64,000 nt of DNA from contig JAIKZO010000108.1 in NCBI GenBank assembly GCA_024682115.1, forward strand, positions 1-64,000, in the 5' to 3' direction. A model generated the notes under the pieces. The model did no database searches, had not been told where the DNA came from, and saw only the letters and a list, made by a program, of their open reading frames with translations. This DNA is from Lachnospiraceae bacterium. GTDB lineage: Bacteria; Bacillota; Clostridia; Lachnospirales; Lachnospiraceae. How positions within the stretch are numbered: position 1 is the stretch's first letter; the number at the start of each line of letters is the position of its first letter. Positions 43,027 to 50,781 of this stretch are shown in pieces. The position numbers and the translations under genes were made by a program.

Positions 43027-43334
43027 CAATACTCCACCTTAACGCTTTCGAGTCCGTACATTTCCCTGAAACGTTTCTCATCCCCTGCATCCCGGATCAG
43101 CATCACTTCCGTAAAATGCCCGTCCGTTTTATTCTTAAATCCCGCCACCTTCTCTCCGGTACAGATAGAGCTTCTTATGACGGCATATTGGGTATCCGGA
43201 TCATATTCAATGATCTCCCGACGGGGATTCTTTGAATCCTCCTTACGCCTCTTTATCAGCGATATGATCACAATAGCAACTAGAACTGCTCCCAATACGA
43301 TCACGAGCGGAATTATCCCATTGATCTGTGTCAT
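43026..43334 (-). CDS. Small single-span membrane protein, unknown
   Basis: The 102-residue product has one N-terminal membrane helix (about residues 8-27, PLVIVLGAVLVAIVI) and a basic stop-transfer RRK, followed by a charged cytoplasmic part of about 70 residues with no recognised motif. It is translationally coupled to the isochorismatase gene. It lies 43 bases downstream of the flavoprotein gene and may be the fifth gene of the MarR operon. Confidence 0.65.
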   Translation of the reverse strand: MTQINGIIPLVIVLGAVLVAIVIISLIKRRKEDSKNPRREIIEYDPDTQYAVIRSSICTGEKVAGFKNKTDGHFTEVMLIRDAGDEKRFREMYGLESVKVEY

Positions 43335-43377
43335 TACTTTCCGTCTCCTCTGTCATGTCAGCATTCATAAGATGCGA

Positions 43378-43926
43378 TCACAGCATGCCCTTACAAAAAT
43401 CCGCGATCTCCTGTTTTCTGGGTTCAACATCTTCTCTGTATTCGACGGAGGTCAATCCCAGATGTCCAACGCATTCTATTTCAAGATGGCCGTAAAAATG
43501 CTCTATGCTGCCGATTATCCTCTCGCATTCGGGCATGTTCGGGCCTGTCCTTAACGCGATGACATATCCTTTCTTTCCGGGCTTAACAACAGCATGCGGT
43601 TCGTGTGTATTGCACCACGGAGTACATCTGTCTATAAATGCCTTGAACTGTCCGGGAACATCGGCCCAATAAGACGGTGATACCGAGACGATGATATCTG
43701 CCTCGTCATATTCATTCATAATGTTCTTAATGACATCCGCGTCACTCATGACGCACCCGGCCGTATCGTGACATGTACGACAGCCTCTGCAGAATGAAAA
43801 AGAATAATCGTCAATGCAGATACTTTTGACATCGTACCCGGCAGATAACTGTTCCGAGACCAGCTTTACTATCTCTGCCGTTGCTCCGGTTCTGACCGGA
43901 CTGCAGTTAATGATAAGTGCCTTCAT
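43378..43926 (-). CDS. NADPH-dependent FMN reductase / flavodoxin-like protein
   Basis: The 182-residue protein starts KALIINCSPVRTGATAEI, the FMN phosphate loop of the NADPH-dependent FMN reductase family, and has a Cys pair in FCRGCRTCHDTAGC that could hold an iron-sulfur cluster or act in redox. VSPSYWADVPGQFKAFIDR is the second flavin loop. ATG 43926 is chosen; a GTG at 43938 overlaps the preceding stop. It belongs to the flavin operon that starts with the MarR gene. Confidence 0.88.
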   Translation of the reverse strand: MKALIINCSPVRTGATAEIVKLVSEQLSAGYDVKSICIDDYSFSFCRGCRTCHDTAGCVMSDADVIKNIMNEYDEADIIVSVSPSYWADVPGQFKAFIDRCTPWCNTHEPHAVVKPGKKGYVIALRTGPNMPECERIIGSIEHFYGHLEIECVGHLGLTSVEYREDVEPRKQEIADFCKGML

Positions 43927-43934
43927 TTTTCCCG

Positions 43935-44318
43935 TCACCTCAGTGCATTCCTTACCGCATCTTTAATAACTTCGCTGGACACGGTCGCACCCGAAACCGC
44001 ATCAACCTCGACATCGTTCTTCTTTATCATGTCCTTGACTATAGCTTCTGCCGGATGCCCCTTGCCGCACTCGTGCTTAAGGATCTCGACATTCCGGATC
44101 CTGCCGTCGGATACGATCACCGTGACCTCAACTTTTACAAGATCCGTTTCACTATGACCATTATATACTCCATCAGCGACCTGCGACAAATCAATTTCCG
44201 ATCTGTCAAAGGCCTTTACCTGTGCGCTCATCCTGATACAGGCCATCGCAAATGCCGATATTACGATCGATGCAAATATGATAACTATGATGAGCCGGGT
44301 TTTAATCTGTTTCTTCAT
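43935..44318 (-). CDS. Membrane-anchored FMN-binding domain protein
   Basis: The 127-residue protein has an N-terminal membrane anchor (TRLIIVIIFASIVISAFAM) and an extracytoplasmic FMN-binding domain of RnfG/NqrC type, ending DAVSGATVSSEVI, where the Thr in SGAT accepts FMN covalently in known members. It probably moves electrons at the outer face of the membrane. ATG 44318 has GAGGG 8 bases upstream and overlaps the preceding flavodoxin gene by 17 bases. Confidence 0.9.
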   Translation of the reverse strand: MKKQIKTRLIIVIIFASIVISAFAMACIRMSAQVKAFDRSEIDLSQVADGVYNGHSETDLVKVEVTVIVSDGRIRNVEILKHECGKGHPAEAIVKDMIKKNDVEVDAVSGATVSSEVIKDAVRNALR

Positions 44319-44853
44319 TTTCTTTTCCCTCAAGATAAGAAACGATGGGGTCTATGTATTTTACATCCGAGATGTCATATGATGAAGACATCTTCTCAAC
44401 CATTATCTTTTCCTCTTCAGTCAGATCTTTTTTATTCCTGAGTGTTGAAACGAACATCTTCATTGCGACTCTGGAAGGTGTCTTCATCTTCTCATAGTTA
44501 AATCCGCCCTGGCAGTAGAATACCCCTATATACTTCTTCTGCTCTTCGGTAAGTACATTCTGAAGAAAAACATCTATATCGGGATTGTCATTAGGACTTC
44601 CGCCGACACAGAATATTGCAAGGCGCTTGTTTTTCCATTCAGCCGCTTTCCCAAGGAACCACTTTACCTTAACGATAGTTGCTGCCATTACCCACCCGCC
44701 GTAGCAGATCGCATCATAATCTTCAAAAAAAGCATTCGGTTTCTTCTGAGCTTCCTTAAGCTCGAGAAGATCTCCGCTCGTCCTTTCCGCAAGGCAAGTG
44801 GCATATTTTTTTGTAAATCCTGTTTGTGAAGTGTAGATTACCAATGTTTTCAT
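44302..44853 (-). CDS. Flavodoxin domain protein
   Basis: The 183-residue protein begins TLVIYTSQTGFTKKYA, the FMN-phosphate loop of flavodoxins, with CYGGWVMAATI as a later flavin contact. It is similar to the flavodoxin-domain proteins grouped with HemG-type protoporphyrinogen oxidase but lacks a clear match to that enzyme. Its start overlaps the stop of the MarR gene by 4 bases (ATGA), so regulator and flavodoxin are co-translated. Confidence 0.88.
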   Translation of the reverse strand: MKTLVIYTSQTGFTKKYATCLAERTSGDLLELKEAQKKPNAFFEDYDAICYGGWVMAATIVKVKWFLGKAAEWKNKRLAIFCVGGSPNDNPDIDVFLQNVLTEEQKKYIGVFYCQGGFNYEKMKTPSRVAMKMFVSTLRNKKDLTEEEKIMVEKMSSSYDISDVKYIDPIVSYLEGKENEETD

Positions 44854-45329
44854 AGTTCGCTGAGATTCCTTTCCATCTTCATGATCGTTTGTATGGTGGT
44901 CTGCAGGCTTTTTTCATCGATCCCGTTAAATATCCGGCCGATGATATGCCGGCTCTGCTGACCGTTATTATCGTTCTCTTCAAGAAATGTCATGCATTTT
45001 TCCGTGACGGATATGCGCTGCTTACGTTTGTCTTTTTCATCAGGAACGGTTGAGACAAAACCCTTTTTTTCGAGTTTCAGAAGGATCTGCTTCACATTCT
45101 GATGAGAGCTGCCCATCACATCCGAAAGCTCATTCAATGTGGGCGGTTCCTTACACAGATTAATGCAGATGATCGCAAAGAACTGTTTCCAGGTGATCTC
45201 CTTAAAATACGCATCAGCTGCCGCCTGATACCTGTTGTCAAATGCGCTTAGCAGGCCAAGGAGAAAAGGCTGCGGAGGCATATCTCCAAACTTTACTTTG
45301 TCCATGTTCATCGCTTCATCGTAATTCAT
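44850..45329 (-). CDS. MarR-family transcriptional regulator
   Basis: The 159-residue protein has the winged helix-turn-helix of MarR: PPTLNELSDVMGSSHQNVKQILLKLEKKG is split over helices 3 and 4, followed by the wing DEKDKRKQRISVTE. MarR proteins are usually repressors that release DNA when a phenolic or oxidised ligand binds. Two identical 12-bp palindromes lie directly upstream, one over the -10 box, which fits autorepression of the flavin operon. GGAG precedes the ATG. Confidence 0.92.
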   Translation of the reverse strand: MNYDEAMNMDKVKFGDMPPQPFLLGLLSAFDNRYQAAADAYFKEITWKQFFAIICINLCKEPPTLNELSDVMGSSHQNVKQILLKLEKKGFVSTVPDEKDKRKQRISVTEKCMTFLEENDNNGQQSRHIIGRIFNGIDEKSLQTTIQTIMKMERNLSEL

Positions 45330-45351
45330 GTGAACTCCTCTCTGAAATTGT

Positions 45352-45403
45352 GTAATATATTACCTTTATGAAACAATGTAATATATTACTTATTATTTGT
45401 CAA
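45352..45403 (-). promoter_or_regulatory. MarR operon promoter with twin identical operators
   Basis: Minus-strand -35 TTGACA (45398-45403) and -10 TACATT (45375-45380) are 17 bases apart. The palindrome GTAATATATTAC occurs at 45378-45389, covering the -10 and spacer, and again at 45352-45363, just after the expected start of transcription. Centre spacing is 26 bases. Confidence 0.82.
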
Positions 45404-45455
45404 CACTTTTCCGGGTAAAAAATTTCCCGACCTCAGAACTCCCGCACAAATAAAA

Positions 45456-45479
45456 AAGCTTCGGCATATACCGAAGCTT
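45456..45479 (-). terminator. Terminator downstream of the AlkZ-related gene
   Basis: The stem AAGCTTCGG (45456-45464) pairs with CCGAAGCTT (45471-45479), loop CATATA. On the minus strand it is followed by TTTTTATTT, a good T-run. It insulates the AlkZ-related gene from the MarR operon. Confidence 0.85.
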
Positions 45480-45485
45480 GATCAC

Positions 45486-45521
45486 AAATGGACCGTTAAC
45501 CCCGTCCCCAGGGGTCACTTT
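45486..45521. repeat. REP-like palindrome copy A
   Basis: The element begins AAATGGACCGTTAACCCCG and ends GGGGTCACTTT. It overlaps the stop codon of the AlkZ-related gene (45515-45517), so the last bases of that gene are part of the repeat. Copies B and C lie at the other end of the same gene. Confidence 0.75.
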
Positions 45522-46276
45522 CTCTTTCCGATAAGATTTATTACATCCGACTCATTTGCATCGGGAAAATTCTCATAGATGTGCGTTATGATCCTGTCAT
45601 AACTCTGTCCGGGTTTTTCGTCGTAGGCGGAAGTGACATTTTCATATCCCCATAAGGCTTCAGGAGGAAGCATCACCGACACGGGCATTCCGTATTCCTC
45701 GCCGCGCTTATTCACTCTCCTTCTGAAATCCATGGTCACGATATAAAGCTGCATCTGCAGGCCTGTTATGATACCGGGATAATTCTTTTCCCCGCCTTTT
45801 CCGAACCCGGCTTTCTTCTTTAGATCGGTAGAAAGTATCTCGTCTGACGGAAATGTCATATCCCCGTCACTGTCTCTGCCCGTGAGGATATCCATGATCT
45901 TCTTTTCCCTGCGGTTAGCAAGTCCGTCTTCCCACCTGGAGTCAAAGTCGTATCCGTTGCGCCTGTAATTAACAAAATAGGGAAGCCATTCAAGACTGAT
46001 AAATCCGGCTTTCTGGTCGAAAAATTTTCCGTAGGCCACCTGGCGGCTCGATGCTATGATCTCCCGCCATTCCCAGGGATCTTCTTCCCTTATACCGGTC
46101 CACCAGTAATCGGGTGAAACATGTTCCTCCGCGGAAAACCCTTCCACCCCGTTAGCAAACAGCGGCAAAAAGCCGATCTCATTTATCCAGTTAACCAGTT
46201 CCTGCCATGTGCGGATACGATACGGGTTATCCCAATCAAGTCCGCGCATGATCCATACGCCGTTTTCTACGGACAT
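45515..46276 (-). CDS. AlkZ-related protein (conserved, function unknown)
   Basis: The 253-residue soluble protein, with WIMRGLDWDNPYRIRTW near the start, EDPWEWREIIA and the AGFGKGGEKN segment, looks like the conserved clostridial group annotated as AlkZ-related, a distant relative of the AlkZ/YcaQ DNA-glycosylase fold. I recognise this from general memory, not from a search. No QxQ catalytic motif of AlkZ is evident. It is a one-gene unit with REP-like palindromes at both ends and its own terminator. Confidence 0.7.
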   Translation of the reverse strand: MSVENGVWIMRGLDWDNPYRIRTWQELVNWINEIGFLPLFANGVEGFSAEEHVSPDYWWTGIREEDPWEWREIIASSRQVAYGKFFDQKAGFISLEWLPYFVNYRRNGYDFDSRWEDGLANRREKKIMDILTGRDSDGDMTFPSDEILSTDLKKKAGFGKGGEKNYPGIITGLQMQLYIVTMDFRRRVNKRGEEYGMPVSVMLPPEALWGYENVTSAYDEKPGQSYDRIITHIYENFPDANESDVINLIGKRK

Positions 46277-46305
46277 GTTTATTCCTCATCTATTTCTGCT
46301 AAACA

Positions 46306-46376
46306 AAATGGACCACAAACCCCGTCCCCGGGGGCCATTTCCAAATGGACCACAAACCCCGTCCCCGGGGACCATT
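46306..46376. repeat. REP-like palindromes copies B and C in tandem
   Basis: Copy B (46306-46340) and copy C (46343-46376) are nearly identical and separated by 2 bases. Both begin AAATGGACCACAAACCCCG and end with CCATT. Each can fold by pairing AAATGG with CCATTT and CCCC with GGGG. Copy C stops one base before the stop codon of the lipoprotein gene at 46377. Confidence 0.8.
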
Positions 46377-47642
46377 CTAGTATACCCAGAGCTCGCTTGC
46401 GCATGTGTCCTCATATTTGGCACCGGGAGTGACACCGGTGATCGTTATCGTGATAGTATCAGTGACCGCGGGTTTGTCGAGCTCGATCCTGACCCTGCTG
46501 CACGCTGCCAGTTCTTCCGACTCGGCTGATTCATCGATATAATATTCGTCAAGACTGCCTTCCGCGGTCGCTCCGTTTCCAAAGTCAGCCTTGAACTCCG
46601 TCGGAACGCCGTTATCGCTGTATTGCTTATAGCTTGCCGTATAACCGCCGGTCACCTGAACACCGTATACAGGCTGCTTCTTATCAAGGTGTATCGTGAT
46701 GGTCTCTCCGACACCGGTTCCGGAAGCTCCTTCTGCCCATACTGTAGTATAGTCTCCGTCGATTAGATTCTCCGCGGCATAGGACTTATCTTTTGAATCG
46801 GGAAGCGTTGAAGATGCTTCAACAAACGAAATGCCTACTGATCCTTCCCGGTATCTTCCGTACAGAAGCGTTACCCCGTATCTGCTGTCGGGATTTTTCT
46901 CAAACAGAACATCTGCGTATCCTTCAAAATTGTCACCTTCATAATCACTGATACAGATCATCGGTCCGCTAAGGAGATAATGAGCGTCATCTTCAAAGAT
47001 CTGCATGTGCTCTATCACATGGATCGCATCTCCCGCGCCGAATGAAGGGAACAATGATCCGTCTTTGGTCTCTTCATATTCACCGAGAACAAAATTATCC
47101 TCACCGTAAGCGTCCTTAAATATGCTTTCGACTTCCTCAAGCGGGATCCCGGAAGTAGGATCAAGATCACCCGCTGTAGCTTTCTCAATTTCAGGTCCGC
47201 CGTAGAATATCAGGTCGAAGAACTTCATACGCAGTCTTTCTTTAAGCTCATTATCCATTTCAGAAAAGATGACACCATTATCATAGATCCATGAATGAGT
47301 CACACTGTTTGCCATTTCCAAAAGAAGTTCGTCATTATCAGTGCTAACGGATTCTGTCTGTAAGAGCTTTTCTACTTCATCCTCGCATTCGGATTTCGAT
47401 AAATGCTCTTTTTTAACTTCTTTATCATCTGAGTCCGAAGCTTCTTCTTCTGAGCCATCAGTTTCCTCATCCTGATCCTCATCATCTTCTTCCGGATCAT
47501 CGGTTTCTTCTTCGGTATCCTCCGTATCCTCTTCAACGGTTTCCGCTTTATCCGCTGGATCGCTGTCCTTTTTCCCGGCACACCCAATAAGGAGTAAGGC
47601 GCATGTAATAAAGATAAAATATTTTAAATATGACCTTTTCAT
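46377..47642 (-). CDS. Lipoprotein with acidic spacer and discoidin-like C-terminal domain
   Basis: The 421-residue protein has a lipoprotein signal (lipobox LIGC), an acidic low-complexity spacer (about 25-85, Asp/Glu/Thr/Ser), a middle domain (90-275) without known motif, and a C-terminal beta-sandwich (about 280-421) with AENLIDGDYTTVWAEG and ITIHLDKKQPVYGVQ. The last part matches the F5/8-type (NADase-type) glycan-binding fold. It is probably a surface protein that binds carbohydrate. GGGAGG upstream of the ATG lies inside a GGDEF gene remnant. Confidence 0.8.
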   Translation of the reverse strand: MKRSYLKYFIFITCALLLIGCAGKKDSDPADKAETVEEDTEDTEEETDDPEEDDEDQDEETDGSEEEASDSDDKEVKKEHLSKSECEDEVEKLLQTESVSTDNDELLLEMANSVTHSWIYDNGVIFSEMDNELKERLRMKFFDLIFYGGPEIEKATAGDLDPTSGIPLEEVESIFKDAYGEDNFVLGEYEETKDGSLFPSFGAGDAIHVIEHMQIFEDDAHYLLSGPMICISDYEGDNFEGYADVLFEKNPDSRYGVTLLYGRYREGSVGISFVEASSTLPDSKDKSYAAENLIDGDYTTVWAEGASGTGVGETITIHLDKKQPVYGVQVTGGYTASYKQYSDNGVPTEFKADFGNGATAEGSLDEYYIDESAESEELAACSRVRIELDKPAVTDTITITITGVTPGAKYEDTCASELWVY

Positions 47643-47720
47643 TTATCTGATCCTCCCTTTTCGCGATGCTTTTACCTTATACATATTACTGTCGGCCTCG
47701 GCTATGGCGGGTGCAATGTT
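47643..47720 (-). pseudogene. Remnant of a GGDEF gene 3' end
   Basis: Reading the minus strand up to a TAA at 47643-47645 gives a tail ending IAEADSNMYKVKASRKGRIR. The pattern AD-x-x-MY-x-x-K is the usual last helix of diguanylate cyclase domains. No matching upstream part is present; the frame runs into the acetyltransferase gene. It is a fossil of a deleted GGDEF gene, too short to be functional. Confidence 0.6.
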
Positions 47721-47725
47721 GCTCA

Positions 47726-48196
47726 TCAGAGATCATACTGCATGAAATTGCCGTTATGTCTGAATCCATACGATTCATAAAGCTTTACGCCCATATTCGA
47801 AGCAGTGATATAGATCGTTCCGCACCCGCGGTCTTTTGCTTCTTTTATCACTCTGTCAAGAAGCTCGGACGCAATGCCCATCCGTCTGTGATCAGGGTCG
47901 GTATACATACTCGACAGTATCCCGAGTCTCCCCGAAGGGCAGGTAAAGTAAGGCGGTTTTTCCGCGAATGACATTCCACTCGTTCCCACTATCTTATCTC
48001 CGTCAAAAGCAAGATAGGAAACATATGTGCCGTTAGCCAGGTTCTTTTTATAAAAATCCATCAGAGCAGTTTCAAGATCAACGCCTTCAGGCACGGTTTT
48101 TCCTTCCGAAGTGTATTCCTCAGTCAGCTGATCTATCCTCATTTTTATGATCCTGCTCAATTCGTTCTCAGTCAGTTTTCTGTATACTATTCCCAT
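47726..48196 (-). CDS. GNAT-family N-acetyltransferase
   Basis: The 156-residue protein has the GNAT core: GILSSMYTDPDHRRMGIASELL contains the acetyl-CoA loop (RRMGIA, R-x-x-G-x-A type), and NMGVKLYESYGFRHNG is the C-terminal signature. It acetylates an unknown amine with acetyl-CoA. ATG 48196 with GAGG 9 bases upstream is chosen over the GTG at 48202. It is 30 bases downstream of the P-loop/phosphatase fusion. Confidence 0.9.
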   Translation of the reverse strand: MGIVYRKLTENELSRIIKMRIDQLTEEYTSEGKTVPEGVDLETALMDFYKKNLANGTYVSYLAFDGDKIVGTSGMSFAEKPPYFTCPSGRLGILSSMYTDPDHRRMGIASELLDRVIKEAKDRGCGTIYITASNMGVKLYESYGFRHNGNFMQYDL

Positions 48197-48226
48197 TTTC
48201 ACTTACCTCAACCTTCTTTAAAATAC

Positions 48227-50047
48227 TTATTTCTTTCCGATCACTATAAGCGGAATACTTATTTCTTCTTTTGTCAGCCCTGCATGGCCTCCGGGCATTT
48301 CCTGTGCCTCAAGATGGGTATTAAAAATGCTCTTATCGGATATTGCCAATGCAACATAATCACCGATCATATCTTCCAGGCCGTCACGATCCTTTCCCGT
48401 TCCGAACAGTCTCTCGGAAAGAACCTCATCCCTTGTCAGCAAAATAAAGGGATCTCCGAAGTACCTGTTGAAGATCTCCGGGAAGTTTTTCCTGCATTCT
48501 TCCTTCACAAAGAGATTCAGTGTGCGCGGCTCAATTGAAGGCATCCTGACAAGGCAGTTCATGATCTCGGGATAATCAAGCAGGCAGAGATTTTTGCTGT
48601 CCATATGACCATGATCCGCAGTGATCAAAAACAGAGTGTCGGATAATCCCGATACCGTTTTCTCCACCTTTTTTTCAAGCTCTAATATTATCCTATGTGT
48701 GTCAGGGCTTTCCGTTCCCGTCTTATGCATTGTGGAATCCGGTTCGTTCCAATATGAATATATGAACTTTCTTCCCGGTTCATCACATAGCTTCTCAATA
48801 AGGTTCAATATGGCATCAACACTTTGAGGATACGGCGGCAAAAAAGGCATGGCGGCATAAGCGCTGCCCCCTGACTCGTTTATCTTCTCGATGATATTTT
48901 TGTACGGAGTATATCTGAAGCCGACATTGTATTCCGCTGCGGGTAAAACTTCCTCCAGCGAATCTTCACCCCACTTCTTTCTTCCGTCCGGGTATGTGGC
49001 TGAAGGAAATGCGTTTTCTTTTTCCTTTTGCTGTTCCGTATTCGTAAATACGGTTACGTTTTTATCTATCTGCGGATAATATATATCCCACCCAAGCCAT
49101 CCGTGTTCATCAGGATATAAACCGCTGAGAACGGATGTAGTCGCGGCAACCGTTGTGGGCGGATATACGGAATCATACGAACCTGCTATATGGCTTCTTA
49201 AAAAACCGTTCTTTTCCAGATGCTTCTCAACGATCGATGATCCCAGCGCATCGAGAATAAGAAGCACCACATTCTTATACTCACCCTCAAGATACCTGTC
49301 CGCAAGTGGAAGCGTCCCGGCTGTTGTCTGCACGTCAAATCGTTTCAATATGGAATTCGACAGGTTTACCAGACAGTTGTCATAGTCCGGCAAAGCAGAT
49401 AGCGATTTGGGGTCCTTATCCTTGAGGTTCAGCATATCCTCAACCATTTCAAGGGTCTCTTCGACCGTCCTGCTGTCATCGTGCAAAAGAACCCTGAAGC
49501 CGGAATTAAGAAATCTGTCATACGCTTCTTTGGAATTGACACGCATGAGCATCTGTCTGAAATTTTCCATTGCGGCTTCAGGATCAGGTTCCTCCATCAG
49601 CAACCGGTAAAGGAACTGTTTTTCCCTGTCAGGTCTTTCAAAGAATCTGTTGACGGAAACCATCTGATCGGAAAGCATCACAAGTACATGATCTTTATCG
49701 GAGATCTTCTTAAGTGTTTCTATTGAGATGTTGGTATCAACAAAGATCTTCCGCCCCTGTTTTTTCAGTTCATCCAGGATCTTAAGCTCCAAAACCTCAC
49801 ATTCTTTGGCTACTCCTTCTACCCATGCGGCGTATTCTTCCGGAGTTCTGCGAATGAACTTACGCCAATCCTGAAGGTCCCTGGTATAGCAAAGGCATGG
49901 AAAATCATTTTTATCAAGACTTTCATCCACCAGTCTGTCGTGATAATTCTCTTCGCATGCGATGCCATCATATTTTTCGGCAAGCAGCTTTACCATCGTG
50001 GATTTGCCTGCATAGGCCGTTCCGATTATGTAATAAATGTCATTCAT
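48227..50047 (-). CDS. P-loop kinase-like domain fused to alkaline phosphatase superfamily domain
   Basis: Residues 1 to about 210 form a P-loop NTPase of the nucleotide/shikimate kinase type: IIGTAYAGKSTMVKLL is Walker A and KIFVDTNIS may be the second acidic strand. Residues about 240-606 are a type I phosphodiesterase/alkaline phosphatase-like domain with LLILDALGSS (metal Asp), YPPTTVAATTS (Thr nucleophile), EPDSTMHKTG (Asp, His), TADHGHMD (Asp-His) and GGHAGLT (His), so the metal set looks complete. There is no signal peptide, hence a cytoplasmic enzyme. One chain may phosphorylate and another part remove a phosphate or cut a phosphodiester. The substrate is unknown. Confidence 0.85.
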   Translation of the reverse strand: MNDIYYIIGTAYAGKSTMVKLLAEKYDGIACEENYHDRLVDESLDKNDFPCLCYTRDLQDWRKFIRRTPEEYAAWVEGVAKECEVLELKILDELKKQGRKIFVDTNISIETLKKISDKDHVLVMLSDQMVSVNRFFERPDREKQFLYRLLMEEPDPEAAMENFRQMLMRVNSKEAYDRFLNSGFRVLLHDDSRTVEETLEMVEDMLNLKDKDPKSLSALPDYDNCLVNLSNSILKRFDVQTTAGTLPLADRYLEGEYKNVVLLILDALGSSIVEKHLEKNGFLRSHIAGSYDSVYPPTTVAATTSVLSGLYPDEHGWLGWDIYYPQIDKNVTVFTNTEQQKEKENAFPSATYPDGRKKWGEDSLEEVLPAAEYNVGFRYTPYKNIIEKINESGGSAYAAMPFLPPYPQSVDAILNLIEKLCDEPGRKFIYSYWNEPDSTMHKTGTESPDTHRIILELEKKVEKTVSGLSDTLFLITADHGHMDSKNLCLLDYPEIMNCLVRMPSIEPRTLNLFVKEECRKNFPEIFNRYFGDPFILLTRDEVLSERLFGTGKDRDGLEDMIGDYVALAISDKSIFNTHLEAQEMPGGHAGLTKEEISIPLIVIGKK

Positions 50048-50100
50048 ATCATTCCCTTTTAAATATATGCAGCAGGCATGACGCTGATAGTAAATGCCTG

Positions 50101-50748
50101 TTAAGAGATCAGTGTTTTTGTGGTTTCGATCACATCTTTATGCCGAAGATCGCGGGGTTCGAACCGGATCATTGAATAAACGATCTGCATCACGATGCCT
50201 GCTCCGAAAGTGCTTATGAGTGTTCCGATCCCGACCGGGCCTCCAAGGAGCCATCCGACAAAAAGCACAGCCGCCCACAAAATGACCTCGACTATTCCTA
50301 TCGGGATCTTCTGCATTCTCTTTCCCAGCCCGACGAGCAATGCATCCCTCGGGCCGCAGCACTGTTCACTTTTCATGTATACAGCCATTCCCAAAGCCAT
50401 AAATACAAATCCGACCAGCATGATCGCTATCCCCAGCCACAGGTTACTGTTCAGTGGCAGCGGATTCAGGCTGTTAAAAAGCTGCACGAAGTTCCCTGTA
50501 AGAAGCGCATCTATGATGGTTCCGTAACCGATCTTTTCCTTCATGAGCAGATCTATCACAAGGACCGTTACAGCTATTAATGTCATGGAAAGTCCGTAGT
50601 TGAGCGGAATATGATACGACAGCCCCATGCCCAGACAGTCCCACGGGGCGAGTCCTATATTTGCAAAGATCGTCAGATGGACGCCGAACGCAAAGATAAA
50701 AAGCCCTGCTACGATCCTGATCCATCCGAATATGATTACCTTTTTCAT
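50101..50748 (-). CDS. YczE/YitT-like integral membrane protein
   Basis: The 215-residue protein has about five to six membrane helices and the conserved motifs GLAPWDCLGMGLS and QCCGPRDALLVGLG, which are shared by the YczE-like membrane proteins of Firmicutes. In Bacillus subtilis YczE is needed for bacillaene and surfactin-type production in an unclear way. ATG 50748 with GGAAG just upstream is used; a TTG at 50751 is also open. No product gene cluster is nearby. Confidence 0.88.
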   Translation of the reverse strand: MKKVIIFGWIRIVAGLFIFAFGVHLTIFANIGLAPWDCLGMGLSYHIPLNYGLSMTLIAVTVLVIDLLMKEKIGYGTIIDALLTGNFVQLFNSLNPLPLNSNLWLGIAIMLVGFVFMALGMAVYMKSEQCCGPRDALLVGLGKRMQKIPIGIVEVILWAAVLFVGWLLGGPVGIGTLISTFGAGIVMQIVYSMIRFEPRDLRHKDVIETTKTLIS

Positions 50749-50781
50749 CAAACTTCCATTTCGTCAAAAACCGAAAGATAC

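Noticed and set aside
46306-46376. Tandem near-identical repeats as a CRISPR array
   Set aside because: Only two copies with a 2-base gap, each a palindrome with no spacer; no cas genes are in the window.
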